A DNA stretch of 64,000 nucleotides, taken from Mycolicibacterium mucogenicum DSM 44124 (lineage in GTDB: Bacteria > Actinomycetota > Actinomycetes > Mycobacteriales > Mycobacteriaceae). The position numbers and the translations under genes are program-made. The DNA lies in contig NZ_CP062008.1 of NCBI RefSeq assembly GCF_005670685.2, positions 1,240,001 through 1,304,000 on the forward strand, given 5' to 3'. Numbering within the stretch: position 1 is the stretch's first letter; each line of letters begins with the position of its first letter. The notes under the pieces were generated by a model. That model saw nothing but the letters and a program-made list of their open reading frames with translations, searched no databases and was not told where the DNA came from. This document shows positions 11,396 to 20,109 of the stretch, in pieces.

Positions 11396-12222
11396 CCGAG
11401 CCGCGGCAGCACCCGTCCGGCGATGGCGGCGAACAGGCCCTGGTAGGCACCTGACCCGGTGATCCGGACGATCACGTCGACGATCTTGGCGTCGGGCCCG
11501 ACCAGCACCCGGGCGTGGCCCTTGCGGACGGCCTCGAGGATGATCTGCGCGGCCCGTTCCGGCGTGGTCAGGGCCGCCCGGTCGAACAGCTTGTTCAGGC
11601 CCGCGGAGTCGATGTCGGAGGCCGCGGTCGAGTTGCGCACGATGTTGGTCTTGATGCCGCCGGGGTGCACCGTGGTGACCTTCACCGGATGCCCGGCGAG
11701 CTTCATCTCCTGGCGCAGCGCCTCGGTGAAGCCGCGGACGGCGAATTTGGCTGCGTTGTAAGCGGATTGGCTGGGCACCGCGAACAAGCCGAAGATGCTC
11801 GAGACGTTGACGACGTGCCCGTCGCCCGAGGCGATCAGGTGCGGCAGGAAGACCTTGGTGCCGTTCACGACGCCCCAGAAGTCGACGTCCATGACGCGCT
11901 CGATGTCCTTGAACTGGCTGACCTCGAGATCACCGGTGAAGGCGATGCCGGCGTTGTTGTAGACCTGATTGACCTTGCCGAAGTGCTTGACCACCTCGTC
12001 GGCGTAGAGCTCGAAGGCCTCCCGCTCGGCGACATTGAGCCGGTCGGCTTTCACCGGAGCGCCGATGGCCTTGACCTGTTCCTCGGTCTTGGCCAGGCCC
12101 TCGGTGTCGATGTCGCTGATCGCGAGCGACGCACCCGAGCGCGCCAGTTCGATGGCCAGCGCCTGACCGATACCCGATCCGGCTCCGGTGATCACACAGA
12201 CCTTGCCGGCGAATCCCTCCAT
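11392..12222 (-). CDS. SDR-family oxidoreductase (Rv1245c-like), copy A
   Basis: This 276-residue classical short-chain dehydrogenase has the NAD(P) motif TGAGSGIGQ (13-21), NNAG, and catalytic S-Y-K in NVSSIFG and YNAAK. It begins MEGFAGKVCVITGAG, like its neighbour copy B, and the two align without gaps over most of their length. The substrate is unknown. Genes of this family in mycobacteria often act on lipid or steroid alcohols. It is downstream of copy B in the same direction with a 29-base gap, so the pair is probably one operon arisen by tandem duplication. Confidence 0.9.
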   Translation of the reverse strand: MEGFAGKVCVITGAGSGIGQALAIELARSGASLAISDIDTEGLAKTEEQVKAIGAPVKADRLNVAEREAFELYADEVVKHFGKVNQVYNNAGIAFTGDLEVSQFKDIERVMDVDFWGVVNGTKVFLPHLIASGDGHVVNVSSIFGLFAVPSQSAYNAAKFAVRGFTEALRQEMKLAGHPVKVTTVHPGGIKTNIVRNSTAASDIDSAGLNKLFDRAALTTPERAAQIILEAVRKGHARVLVGPDAKIVDVIVRITGSGAYQGLFAAIAGRVLPRLG

Positions 12223-12251
12223 GACCGCTCCTTTGCGTTGTGTGGTGGGTG

Positions 12252-13088
12252 TCAGTGCGAGCGCGACGGCATCACGCGGGACGTGACGCGGGAGAACAGG
12301 TCCTGGTACGCGCCCGAGCCGGTGGCCCGGATGATGACGTCCAGCAGCTTGGCGTCCGGCCCGACGAGCACGCGGGCGTGGCCCTTGCGGACGGCCTCCA
12401 GGATGATCTTGGCGGCGCGTTCGGGCGTGGTCTTGGCCAGCTTCGCGTCGAAGGTCTTGGCCAGTTCCTTCGGGTCGATGCCTTCGACCGCGGTGGAGTT
12501 GCGGGCGATACCGGTCTTCACGCCGCCGGGGTGCACCGTGGTGACCTTGACGGGGTGGCCGGCGAGCTTCATCTCCTGGCGCAGCGCCTCGGTGAAGCCG
12601 CGGACGGCGAACTTCGAGGCGTTGTAGGCGGCCTGGCCGGGGACGGCGAACAGGCCGAAGACGCTGGAGACGTTGACGACGTGGCCGTCGCCCGAGGCGA
12701 TGAGGTGCGGCAGGAATTCCTTGGTGCCGTTGACGACGCCCCAGAAGTTGACGTCCATGACCCGTTCGATGTCCTTGAACTGGCTGACCTCGATGTCGCC
12801 GGTGAAGGCGATGCCGGCGTTGTTGTAGATCTGGTTGACCTTGCCGAAGTGCTCGGCGACGGCGTCGGCGTAGAGGGCGAAGGCCTCGCGCTCGGTGACG
12901 TTGAGGCGGTCTGTCTTGACGGGGGCGCCGATGGCCTTGATGCGCTCTTCGGTCTCGGCGAGGCCCTCGGTGTTGACGTCGCTGATCGCCAGCTTGGCGC
13001 CCGAGCGGGCGAGCTCGATGGCGAGGGCCTGACCGATACCCGATCCGGCTCCGGTGACGACACAGACTTTCCCGGCGAAGCCCTCCAT
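12252..13088 (-). CDS. SDR-family oxidoreductase (Rv1245c-like), copy B
   Basis: This 278-residue paralogue of copy A keeps TGAGSGIGQ, NNAG and the catalytic YNASK. An AAGGGAG ribosome binding site precedes the ATG at 13088; residues encoded further upstream are not used. Differences from copy A cluster in the region around 205-230 (VEGIDPKELAKTFDAKLAKT versus the A version), where SDR substrate loops lie, and at the last 15 residues. That pattern suggests a change of substrate rather than simple gene dosage. Transcribed away from the TIGR04222/DUF692 pair across a 240-base gap with repeated CGGTACC motifs. Confidence 0.9.
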   Translation of the reverse strand: MEGFAGKVCVVTGAGSGIGQALAIELARSGAKLAISDVNTEGLAETEERIKAIGAPVKTDRLNVTEREAFALYADAVAEHFGKVNQIYNNAGIAFTGDIEVSQFKDIERVMDVNFWGVVNGTKEFLPHLIASGDGHVVNVSSVFGLFAVPGQAAYNASKFAVRGFTEALRQEMKLAGHPVKVTTVHPGGVKTGIARNSTAVEGIDPKELAKTFDAKLAKTTPERAAKIILEAVRKGHARVLVGPDAKLLDVIIRATGSGAYQDLFSRVTSRVMPSRSH

Positions 13089-13133
13089 GAACACTCCCTT
13101 GTGGTCGATGCGCGTGCTGCTAGCGACAGTATC

Positions 13134-13195
13134 CGGTACCGCCGGTGTCGGATGGCACCGGGTGTGCTGCAAGAGTGGCGGTACCCAACGGTACC
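13134..13195. promoter_or_regulatory. three CGGTACC motifs in the divergent SDR / TIGR04222 gap
   Basis: CGGTACC occurs at 13134-13140, 13179-13185 and 13189-13195. The last two are direct repeats exactly 10 bases apart, one helical turn. The first and second also sit in an inverted repeat, GGTACCGCC and GGCGGTACC. They lie just upstream of SDR copy B and about 135-195 bases before the TIGR04222 gene. They look like binding sites for an unknown regulator. Confidence 0.4.
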
Positions 13196-13328
13196 AAACC
13201 GTCCTCAACCTGTGAATCATGCAAGGAAACGGCCGCCGCAAGCGCATTTTGTCGCTTCTCGCCGACGTTACGGAGACGCTCGCTGCACTGCTCCGCTTCT
13301 TCGACCCGACGGCAAGGAGTTGATTCCG

Positions 13329-14216
13329 ATGACAGCATCATGGGGTCTGACCGGACCGCAGTTTCTGGGGATCTATCTCGTCACGTATCTGCTTGCGCTG
13401 GCATTGATGTACGCCTTCCGAGCGGTGTTGATCCACTCGGAAACTGCGGAAACCGATGCCGCGACTCCGCGGCCGCTGCTGGATCCGTACGAGACCGCTT
13501 ACCTGGCCGGCGGCTCGGACCGTGCTGTCAGCGCGGCGATCGCGAACCTGGCCCTCAGCGACCGGCTTCTGGTTTCTCGCGGCGGCACGCTCACCGTTGC
13601 CGCCGACGTCACGCTGACCGACGATGTGGACGCCGCCGTCGCCGACTGCGTGTCCGCGGCGCCCCGCCGGAAGGTCGCGATCAAGCGTCTGCGCGAGCAC
13701 CCGCGCATCGTGGCGATCGGTGACCGGTTGCGCGCCCGCGGTCTGCTTCTCGACAGCGCTTCGACCGCCGCTCTGCGCGCCTGCGTGCTGCTGCCGTGCG
13801 CGGTGTGGGTTGTCGGTGTGATCCGGTTGATCAACGGCATCGAGCTGCACCACAAGGTCCTTCTGCTGTTCGTTTTCCTGGTGGCCACCGGCTTGTCGAC
13901 GCTCGTCCTGGTGCGCGCATTTCTTGCCGATGCGGCACACCAACCGTCCGCGGCAGGACAACTCGCACTGCAGGGCATGCGCAACCGGTATGAGTCCGGG
14001 GCGGCCCTGACCGAGCCTGCGACGGAGGCCGGGCGCACCGATGCCGCCCGCCTGGCACAGGTGGTCGGCGTCGCGCTGCTCGGATTCGCCGCGCTGACCG
14101 ACGACGATCTGCGCACCTCGTTGCTCGGCAGCGGCGGCGTCGCAGATGGCGGTGGTTGTGGCGGCAGTGGGGGATGTGGCGGCGGCTGCGGCGGGTGCGG
14201 CGGGTGCGGCGGATGA
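13329..14216 (+). CDS. TIGR04222-type membrane protein with Gly/Cys-rich C-terminal tail
   Basis: This 295-residue protein has one membrane helix at about 10-33 and two more at about 158-176 and 184-206. A cytosolic domain lies between the first and second, including LDPYETAYLAGGSDRAVSAAIANLALSDRLLVS, the signature of the TIGR04222 family. The last 24 residues are almost only Gly and Cys, with five cysteines, ending GGCGGGCGGCGGCGG. Such variable Gly/Cys tails next to DUF692 genes are, as I recall, typical of the family. AAGGAG precedes the ATG at 13329. The stop overlaps the DUF692 start (ATGA), so the two are translationally coupled. The tail is the probable modification target; this is inference. 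Confidence 0.85.
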   Translation: MTASWGLTGPQFLGIYLVTYLLALALMYAFRAVLIHSETAETDAATPRPLLDPYETAYLAGGSDRAVSAAIANLALSDRLLVSRGGTLTVAADVTLTDDVDAAVADCVSAAPRRKVAIKRLREHPRIVAIGDRLRARGLLLDSASTAALRACVLLPCAVWVVGVIRLINGIELHHKVLLLFVFLVATGLSTLVLVRAFLADAAHQPSAAGQLALQGMRNRYESGAALTEPATEAGRTDAARLAQVVGVALLGFAALTDDDLRTSLLGSGGVADGGGCGGSGGCGGGCGGCGGCGG

Positions 14217-15328
14217 CCGCCGGTGCCTCCGCTCCCGCCGTCGGTATCGGCTGGCGGCCCGAGATCGACCTCACCATCGAGCGACTGCCAGGTGTCGAGT
14301 TCATGGAGGTGATCGCCGAAGGCATCCGGCCGGGCGCCCTGCCGGAGTCGTTGCAGGCGGTTCATAGTCAAGGAATTCCCGTTGTGCCACATGGAATTTC
14401 GCTTTCGCTGGGTGGCGCGGAGCGGCCTGAATCCGCCCGGCTGAAGCACCTCGGCGAGTGTGCGGCGGCCCTCGGTGCCCCGTTGGTGAGCGAGCACATC
14501 GCTTTCGTGCGCGCCGGAAACCGCGAAGCCGGGCATCTGCTGCCGGTGCCGCGCAGCCGCGCCGCGCTCGACGTCGTCGTGGCCAACGTCCGGATCGCCC
14601 AGGATGCGCTGGCCGTTCCGCTGGCCCTCGAACACGTGGCGTCCGTTGTGTCCTGGCCCGACGACGAGCTCACCGAAGCGCAGTTTCTGTGCGAGATCAT
14701 CGAGCGCACCGGCGCGCTCCTGCTGCTGGACGTGGCCAACCTGTACACGTCCGCCGTCAACTTCGGCGCCGATCCACTCGAGGCACTCGACACGTTGCCG
14801 TTGGATCGGATCGCCTACGTCCACGTCGCCGGCGGTGCCTTGCGCGACGGCGTCTGGCACGACACCCACACCGCCGACGTCGCCGAGCCGATCCTGGACC
14901 TGCTCGCCGAGCTCGCGGGCAGAACCGCGTTGCCCGCCGTCATGCTGGAACGGGACGGCGCCTACCCGGCGCCGAGCGTGCTGGCTCGGGAGTTGGCCGC
15001 CATCCGGTCGGCTGCCGGGCGAGCCGGTGACGACGTGGTCCGGCCCTGGGCCGCGGGACTGCGGCGTGCATCCGGTCGAGTGGCGCCCGAGCCGTCCGAC
15101 ATCGCGCGTCGGGCGTTGGCCGACGCCGAGGACGCACTGCTACAGGCACTGCTGGGGCTGTCCGGCCCGCCGCCGGGATTCGACGCCGACCGGGTTGCGG
15201 TGGCCGGCACCGCATTGGCGCACAAGCGAGCCCATACTCACGCGAAAATGAGCTTGGGTGCGAAGTTCCGGCGGAACTTCGCACCCAAGCTCAGGTTCGG
15301 CGCTACGGGGCGAACGCCTCGTCGATGA
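14213..15328 (+). CDS. DUF692-family (MNIO-type) multinuclear iron oxidative enzyme
   Basis: This 371-residue protein has a TIM-barrel DUF692 core at about 1-265. Related enzymes (MbnB, TglH, the bufferin enzymes) use two or three iron ions and oxygen to modify cysteines or nearby residues in peptides. Candidate metal ligands are H60 (PHGIS), E94/H95 (SEHIAF), E140 (LEHV), D173/N176 ([13 protein letters not shown]), H204 (YVHVAGG), H216/H219 (HDTHTADV) and E246 (LERDG). The usual DVNN motif reads DVAN. A helical extension (about 290-345) may replace the separate partner protein found in other systems. It starts in an ATGA overlap with the Gly/Cys-tailed protein. Its 3' end runs through a perfect palindrome and 26 bases into the convergent kgd gene. 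Confidence 0.88.
   Translation: MTAGASAPAVGIGWRPEIDLTIERLPGVEFMEVIAEGIRPGALPESLQAVHSQGIPVVPHGISLSLGGAERPESARLKHLGECAAALGAPLVSEHIAFVRAGNREAGHLLPVPRSRAALDVVVANVRIAQDALAVPLALEHVASVVSWPDDELTEAQFLCEIIERTGALLLLDVANLYTSAVNFGADPLEALDTLPLDRIAYVHVAGGALRDGVWHDTHTADVAEPILDLLAELAGRTALPAVMLERDGAYPAPSVLARELAAIRSAAGRAGDDVVRPWAAGLRRASGRVAPEPSDIARRALADAEDALLQALLGLSGPPPGFDADRVAVAGTALAHKRAHTHAKMSLGAKFRRNFAPKLRFGATGRTPRR
15249..15293. terminator. 45-base perfect palindrome between DUF692 and kgd
   Basis: Two 22-base arms (TGAGCTTGGGTGCGAAGTTC... and its exact complement) flank a single central G. The RNA would fold into a very stable hairpin on either strand. It lies at the convergent ends of the DUF692 gene and kgd, so it could end transcription from both sides, although there is no T-run. 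It is translated as [14 protein letters not shown] within the DUF692 reading frame. It may instead be a copy of a dispersed palindromic repeat. Confidence 0.6.
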
Positions 15329-18300
15329 TGGCCTGCTGCTCGATGGCGTGCACCTTCGAGCTGCCCGACGACGGCGCGCTCATGGCCCGGCGCGAGATGC
15401 GCTTGATGCCGGTCAGGCGGTCGGGCAGCAGCTCCGGCAGGCTCAGGCCGAACGTCGGCCAGGCACCCTGGTTGGCCGGCTCCTCCTGAACCCAGAAGTA
15501 CTGCTGCACGTTCGGGTACTGGGCCAGCGTCGCCTCGAGCCGGCGCTTGGGTAGCGGGTACAGCTGCTCGATGCGCACGATCGCGATGTCCTCGCGCTTG
15601 TCCTTGGCCTTGCGGGCCACCAGCTCGTAGTACAGCTTGCCGCTGGTGAGCAGCACCCGGGTGACCTTCGACCGGTCGCCGACGCCGTCTTCGTAGGTCG
15701 GCTCTTCGAGCACCGAGCGGAACTTGATCTCGGTGAAGTCCTTGATGTCGCTGACCGCGGCCTTGTTGCGCAGCATCGACTTCGGGGTGAAGACGATGAG
15801 CGGCCGGTGGATGCCGTCGAGGCCGTGCCGGCGCAGGAGGTGGAAGTAGTTGGCCGGGGTCGACGGCATCGCGACCGTCATCGAACCTTCGGCGCACACC
15901 TGCAGGAACCGCTCGATGCGGCCCGATGTGTGGTCCGGGCCCTGGCCCTCGTGACCGTGCGGCAGCAGGAGCACCACGTCGGAGAGCTGGCCCCACTTGG
16001 CCTCACCGGAGCTGATGAACTCGTCGATGATCGACTGCGCGCCGTTGACGAAGTCACCGAACTGGGCTTCCCACAGCACCATGGCGTCGGGGTTGCCCAC
16101 CGAGTAGCCGTACTCGAAGCCGACCGCGGCGAACTCCGACAGCGCCGAGTTGTAGATCAGCAGCTTGCCGCCGGTCGGGGTGCCGTCGGTGTTGGTGGCC
16201 AGCAGCTGCAGCGGGGTGAACTCCTCACCGGTGACGCGGTCGATGAGGACCGCGTGCCGCTGCGTGAAGGTGCCGCGCTGCGTGTCCTGACCGGAGAACC
16301 GGATGAGCCGGCCTTCGGCGACCATCGAGCCCAGGGCCAGCAGCTCGGCGAACGCCCAGTCGACCTTGCCTTCGTAGGCCATCTCGCGGCGCTTCTCCAG
16401 CACGGGCTTGACGCGTGGGTGCACGTTGAAGCCCTCGGGCACCGCGAGGTGTGCGTCACCGATGCGGGCCAGCAGCGACTTGTCGACCGCGGTCAGCAGG
16501 CGCTGCGGGATGGTCTGGTCGGACTCCACCGACTCGCTGGGCGCGAGCTCGTGCTTCTCGAGCTCGCGGACCTCGTTGAAGACCCGTTCGAGCTGGCCCT
16601 GGTAGTCGCGCAGGGCGTCCTCGGCCTCTTTGAGGGAGATGTCACCGCGGCCGATGAGGGCTTCGGTGTAGGTCTTGCGGACGCCGCGCTTGGTGTCGAT
16701 GACGTCGTACATGTACGGCTGGGTCATCGACGGGTCGTCGCCTTCGTTGTGGCCGCGGCGGCGGTAGCACAACATGTCGATGACGACGTCCTTCTTGAAC
16801 GCCTCGCGGAAGTCCACGGCGAGACGGGCCACCCAGGCGCAGGCCTCGGGGTCGTCGCCGTTGACGTGGAAGATCGGCGCGCCGATCATCTTGGCCACGT
16901 CGGTGCAGTACTCACTGGAGCGCGAATCCGTTGGCGCCGTGGTGAATCCGATCTGGTTGTTCACGACGATGTGGATGGTGCCGCCGGTGCGGTAGCCCTT
17001 GAGCAGCGCGAGGTTCAGCGTCTCGGCCACGACGCCCTGGCCGGCGAACGCGGCGTCGCCGTGCAGCATCATCGGCACGATCGAGAAGCGGCCGTGCGCG
17101 TCGCTGTCGTCGTGTTCGTCGCCGACCAGCAGGTCCTGCTTGGCCCGGACCAGGCCCTCGAGGACCGGGTCGACGGCTTCGAGGTGACTGGGGTTGGCCA
17201 CGAGCGACACGTCGATCTCGTTGTCGCCGAACATCTGCAGGTAGTGGCCGGTGGCGCCGAGGTGGTACTTCACGTCGCCAGAACCGTGCGCCAGCGCCGG
17301 GTTCAGATTGCCCTCGAACTCGCTGAAGATCTTCGAGTACGGCTTGCCGACGATGTTGGCCAGCACGTTGAGGCGGCCGCGGTGCGGCATGCCGATGACG
17401 ACTTCGTCGAGGTTGTGTTCGGCCGCCTGGTCGATGGCGGCGTCCATCATCGGGATGACGGCTTCCGCGCCTTCCAGCGAGAAGCGTTTCTGCCCAACGT
17501 ATTTGGTGTGCAGGAAGGTCTCGAAGGCCTCGGCGGCGTTGAGCTTGGACAGGATGTACTTCTGCTCACCGACCGTGGGCTTGTCGTGCTTGACCTCGAC
17601 GCGCTCTTGCAGCCATTTCTGCTGCTCGGGTTCGAGGATGTGGGTGTACTCGACACCGACGTGGCGGCAGTAGGCGTCGCGCAGCACCGACAGCACGTCG
17701 CGCAGCTTCATGAACTGCTTGCCGGCGAAACCGTCGACCTTGAACTCGCGGTCCAGGTCCCACAGCGTCAGGCCGTGGGTGTTGACGTCGAGGTCGGGGT
17801 GGCTGCGGAAACGGGTCTTGTCGAGGCGCAGCGGGTCGATGTCGGCCATCAGGTGGCCGCGGTTGCGGTAGGCCGCGATCAACTCGATGATGCGGGCGTT
17901 CTTGTGGGCGATCGAGTCCGGGTTGTCGATCCGCCAGCGCACCGGCTCGTAGGGGATGCCCAGCTCGCGGAAGATCTCGTCGAAGAAGGCGTCGTCGAGC
18001 AGCAGGTGGTGCACGGTGCGCAGGAAGTCACCGGACTCGGCGCCCTGGATGATGCGGTGGTCGTAGGTCGACGTCAGGGTGATGAGCTTGCCGACGCCGA
18101 GCTCGGCGATGCGCTCTTCGCTGGCGCCCTGGAACTCGGCCGGGTACTCCATGGCACCGGCGCCGATGATGGCGCCCTGACCGCGCATCAGGCGCGGCAC
18201 CGAATGCACGGTGCCGATGGTGCCCGGGTTGGTCAGCGAGATGGTGACGCCGCTGAAGTCCTCGGCGGTCAGTTTGCCGTCGCGGGCACGCCGGACGATG

Positions 18301-19022
18301 TCCTCGTAGGCGGCGATGAACTGGCCGAATTGCATTGTCTCGCAACGCTTGATGGCTGCAACGACGAGCTGGCGCGAACCGTCCTTGTTCTGCAGGTCGA
18401 TCGCCAGACCGAGGTTGGTGTGCGCCGGCGTGACGGCCGTCGGCTTGCCGTCGACCTCGGCGAAGTAGCGGTTCATGTTGGGGAACTGCTTGACCGCCTG
18501 GACGATCGCGTAGCCCAGCAGATGGGTGAAGCTGATCTTGCCGCCGCGGGTGCGCTTGAGGTGGTTGTTGATGACGACGCGGTTGTCGATCATCAGCTTC
18601 GCGGGGATGGCGCGCACGCTCGTGGCGGTCGGCACGTCCAGCGACGCGTTCATGTTCTTGACGACGGCGGCAGCGGCGCCGCGCAGCGTCTGCGTCTCGG
18701 CGTCCTCGGCGGGCGCGGGTCCGGCAGCGGCCTTGGCGGGGGCGGCCTTGGCAGGCGCGGCGGGGGCCGGGGCAGCCGGTGCGGCAGGGGCCGCGGCGGG
18801 AGCCGGTGCGGTCGGCGCAGCAGCCGGGGCTGCGGGTGCGGCGGCGGGCGCCGGGGTCGCCGCGGCTACGGAATCTGTTGTGTCCGTGACGGGTTCGGGG
18901 TTGTAGTCACGCAGGAAGTCGTGCCAACTCGGGTCCACCGAGGACGGGTCCTCACGGAATTTGCGATACATCTCTTCGACCAGCCACTCGTTCTGACCGA
19001 ATGGTGAAGGTGATGTGCTCAC
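15303..19022 (-). CDS. kgd: multifunctional 2-oxoglutarate metabolism enzyme Kgd
   Basis: This 1239-residue protein is the mycobacterial 2-oxoglutarate dehydrogenase E1 fused to an acyltransferase-like domain. It works in the TCA cycle as 2-oxoglutarate decarboxylase, as carboligase (2-hydroxy-3-oxoadipate synthase) and as a dehydrogenase component. The N-terminus (1-42) is the short E1-type segment. An Ala/Pro linker (about 50-105) follows, then the E2-like catalytic domain with [11 protein letters not shown]. The ThDP-binding E1 domains come after ([33 protein letters not shown]). The length is near that of the M. tuberculosis enzyme (about 1231). The gene ends just inside the 3' end of the convergent DUF692 gene. 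Confidence 0.96.
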   Translation of the reverse strand: MSTSPSPFGQNEWLVEEMYRKFREDPSSVDPSWHDFLRDYNPEPVTDTTDSVAAATPAPAAAPAAPAAAPTAPAPAAAPAAPAAPAPAAPAKAAPAKAAAGPAPAEDAETQTLRGAAAAVVKNMNASLDVPTATSVRAIPAKLMIDNRVVINNHLKRTRGGKISFTHLLGYAIVQAVKQFPNMNRYFAEVDGKPTAVTPAHTNLGLAIDLQNKDGSRQLVVAAIKRCETMQFGQFIAAYEDIVRRARDGKLTAEDFSGVTISLTNPGTIGTVHSVPRLMRGQGAIIGAGAMEYPAEFQGASEERIAELGVGKLITLTSTYDHRIIQGAESGDFLRTVHHLLLDDAFFDEIFRELGIPYEPVRWRIDNPDSIAHKNARIIELIAAYRNRGHLMADIDPLRLDKTRFRSHPDLDVNTHGLTLWDLDREFKVDGFAGKQFMKLRDVLSVLRDAYCRHVGVEYTHILEPEQQKWLQERVEVKHDKPTVGEQKYILSKLNAAEAFETFLHTKYVGQKRFSLEGAEAVIPMMDAAIDQAAEHNLDEVVIGMPHRGRLNVLANIVGKPYSKIFSEFEGNLNPALAHGSGDVKYHLGATGHYLQMFGDNEIDVSLVANPSHLEAVDPVLEGLVRAKQDLLVGDEHDDSDAHGRFSIVPMMLHGDAAFAGQGVVAETLNLALLKGYRTGGTIHIVVNNQIGFTTAPTDSRSSEYCTDVAKMIGAPIFHVNGDDPEACAWVARLAVDFREAFKKDVVIDMLCYRRRGHNEGDDPSMTQPYMYDVIDTKRGVRKTYTEALIGRGDISLKEAEDALRDYQGQLERVFNEVRELEKHELAPSESVESDQTIPQRLLTAVDKSLLARIGDAHLAVPEGFNVHPRVKPVLEKRREMAYEGKVDWAFAELLALGSMVAEGRLIRFSGQDTQRGTFTQRHAVLIDRVTGEEFTPLQLLATNTDGTPTGGKLLIYNSALSEFAAVGFEYGYSVGNPDAMVLWEAQFGDFVNGAQSIIDEFISSGEAKWGQLSDVVLLLPHGHEGQGPDHTSGRIERFLQVCAEGSMTVAMPSTPANYFHLLRRHGLDGIHRPLIVFTPKSMLRNKAAVSDIKDFTEIKFRSVLEEPTYEDGVGDRSKVTRVLLTSGKLYYELVARKAKDKREDIAIVRIEQLYPLPKRRLEATLAQYPNVQQYFWVQEEPANQGAWPTFGLSLPELLPDRLTGIKRISRRAMSAPSSGSSKVHAIEQQAIIDEAFAP

Positions 19023-19197
19023 GGCCGCTATTCGCCTCGTTTCCTTCTGTCCGGCGAGTGCCGGACCTCAGCCCGGCGTACGCGCCCTCTGTTGTGTTGG
19101 CGGTCGCCCGCCCCCGTGCCGACTAAGGCTAACCCGTCGGTCGAATCCTCGGACGGCGGAAGCCTACGTATTGGTTCATCAATCTGCGGAGGGTTTG

Positions 19198-19950
19198 CTA
19201 ATCCCGTGCCTCGGGCAGCACGTGCAGCGTCTGGCGCCACCGCGCCGGGGCGGGCCCGAAGGCCGCGCGGGCGTTCTCGATGATCTTCTTGCTCATCAAC
19301 CGGTTGCCGACCCCGCCGATCACCGCGCCGACGCCGACCGGCAGCAGCTTGCCGAACGCGATGGCGCCGCGCTTGAGCGTGTACTTCTTCACGAAGAACT
19401 TCAGCAGTCGCGAATTCAATTGCGAGACAGCCGGTAGCGGAACGGTCGCGGCGCCGTCGGCCAGCCACGCGCCGCTGGTGCGGCCGGTGCCGAGCAGGTC
19501 CCCGATGGCGTGCTTGCCTTCGTCGCCGACGAGTACGGCGAGCACCAGCGCGCGACGACGCTCCCGCTGGTCGACCGGGATGCCGTGCACCTCGGCCACC
19601 GCCAGGGCGAACACCGCGGTCGCTTCGAGGAACACCACGGTCTCGCCGGCGACCGCGGACATCGCGACGAGCGTGCCGATGCCGGGGAAGGCCGCGGCCG
19701 ATCCGACTGCGGCGCCGCTGGCCATGGTCGCGGCCAGGTAGTGCTTCTCGAGTTTGGTGACGATCTCGGCCGGGGTGGCACCGGGGTTGTGTTCACGTAA
19801 CCGGTTCACGTAGGCGGCCACTGCCGGCGCCTGCACTCGGGCTCCGCCTTCGAGGATGTGCGAGAGCGCCTTGGCGGCAGCGCCAGGGTTCTCGGCGTGG
19901 GCGTCATGCTTCACAGGCAACTGCCCCTTCATGCTGGAGCGAGCACTCAT
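19198..19950 (-). CDS. conserved membrane protein (Rv1249c-like)
   Basis: This 250-residue protein has hydrophobic Gly/Ala-rich stretches at about 75-95 and 98-120 (ASGAAVGSAAAFPGIGTLVAM and GETVVFLEATAVFALAVAEV) and a third near 200-220. The tail is basic (MSKKIIENARAAFG). It lies upstream of kgd in the same direction with a 175-base gap, as in M. tuberculosis. The EcsC-like pattern of such proteins is possible but not certain. No enzymatic motif is visible. Confidence 0.8.
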   Translation of the reverse strand: MSARSSMKGQLPVKHDAHAENPGAAAKALSHILEGGARVQAPAVAAYVNRLREHNPGATPAEIVTKLEKHYLAATMASGAAVGSAAAFPGIGTLVAMSAVAGETVVFLEATAVFALAVAEVHGIPVDQRERRRALVLAVLVGDEGKHAIGDLLGTGRTSGAWLADGAATVPLPAVSQLNSRLLKFFVKKYTLKRGAIAFGKLLPVGVGAVIGGVGNRLMSKKIIENARAAFGPAPARWRQTLHVLPEARD

Positions 19951-20028
19951 CGGCCGGCCTCTCCATCTCCGTCTCAGGAATTCAGGCTAACGCGTGGTCA
20001 ACGATCGGGGCGGCATCTGAGTGCCCGG

Positions 20029-20045
20029 CACCGGCTGAGCCGGTG
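20029..20045. promoter_or_regulatory. 17-base palindrome upstream of the Bcr/CflA-type MFS gene
   Basis: CACCGGCT-G-AGCCGGTG is a perfect 8-bp inverted repeat with one central base, 65 bases before the MFS start and 79 bases from the start of the divergent Rv1249c-like gene. The position suits an operator for the exporter. It could equally be a hairpin in the leader RNA. Confidence 0.35.
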
Positions 20046-20109
20046 ATCACATCTGAACACTGCGGGTTTGCCGGGAAGAAAAAACCGGTATGCATTGCTA
20101 ACCATATTC

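Noticed and set aside
12240..13328. Long upstream extension of the TIGR04222 reading frame
   Set aside because: It is antisense to SDR copy B with atypical composition; AAGGAG and ATG 13329 give the family N-terminus.
15807..19007. Very long open frame opposite kgd (about 1066 codons), and similar ones opposite the nuclease gene (26501-29404) and deaD (30456-32306)
   Set aside because: Antisense frames stay open in high-GC genes because of third-position G/C. These give Arg/His/Gly/Val-rich products without domains, while the opposite strand encodes well-known proteins.
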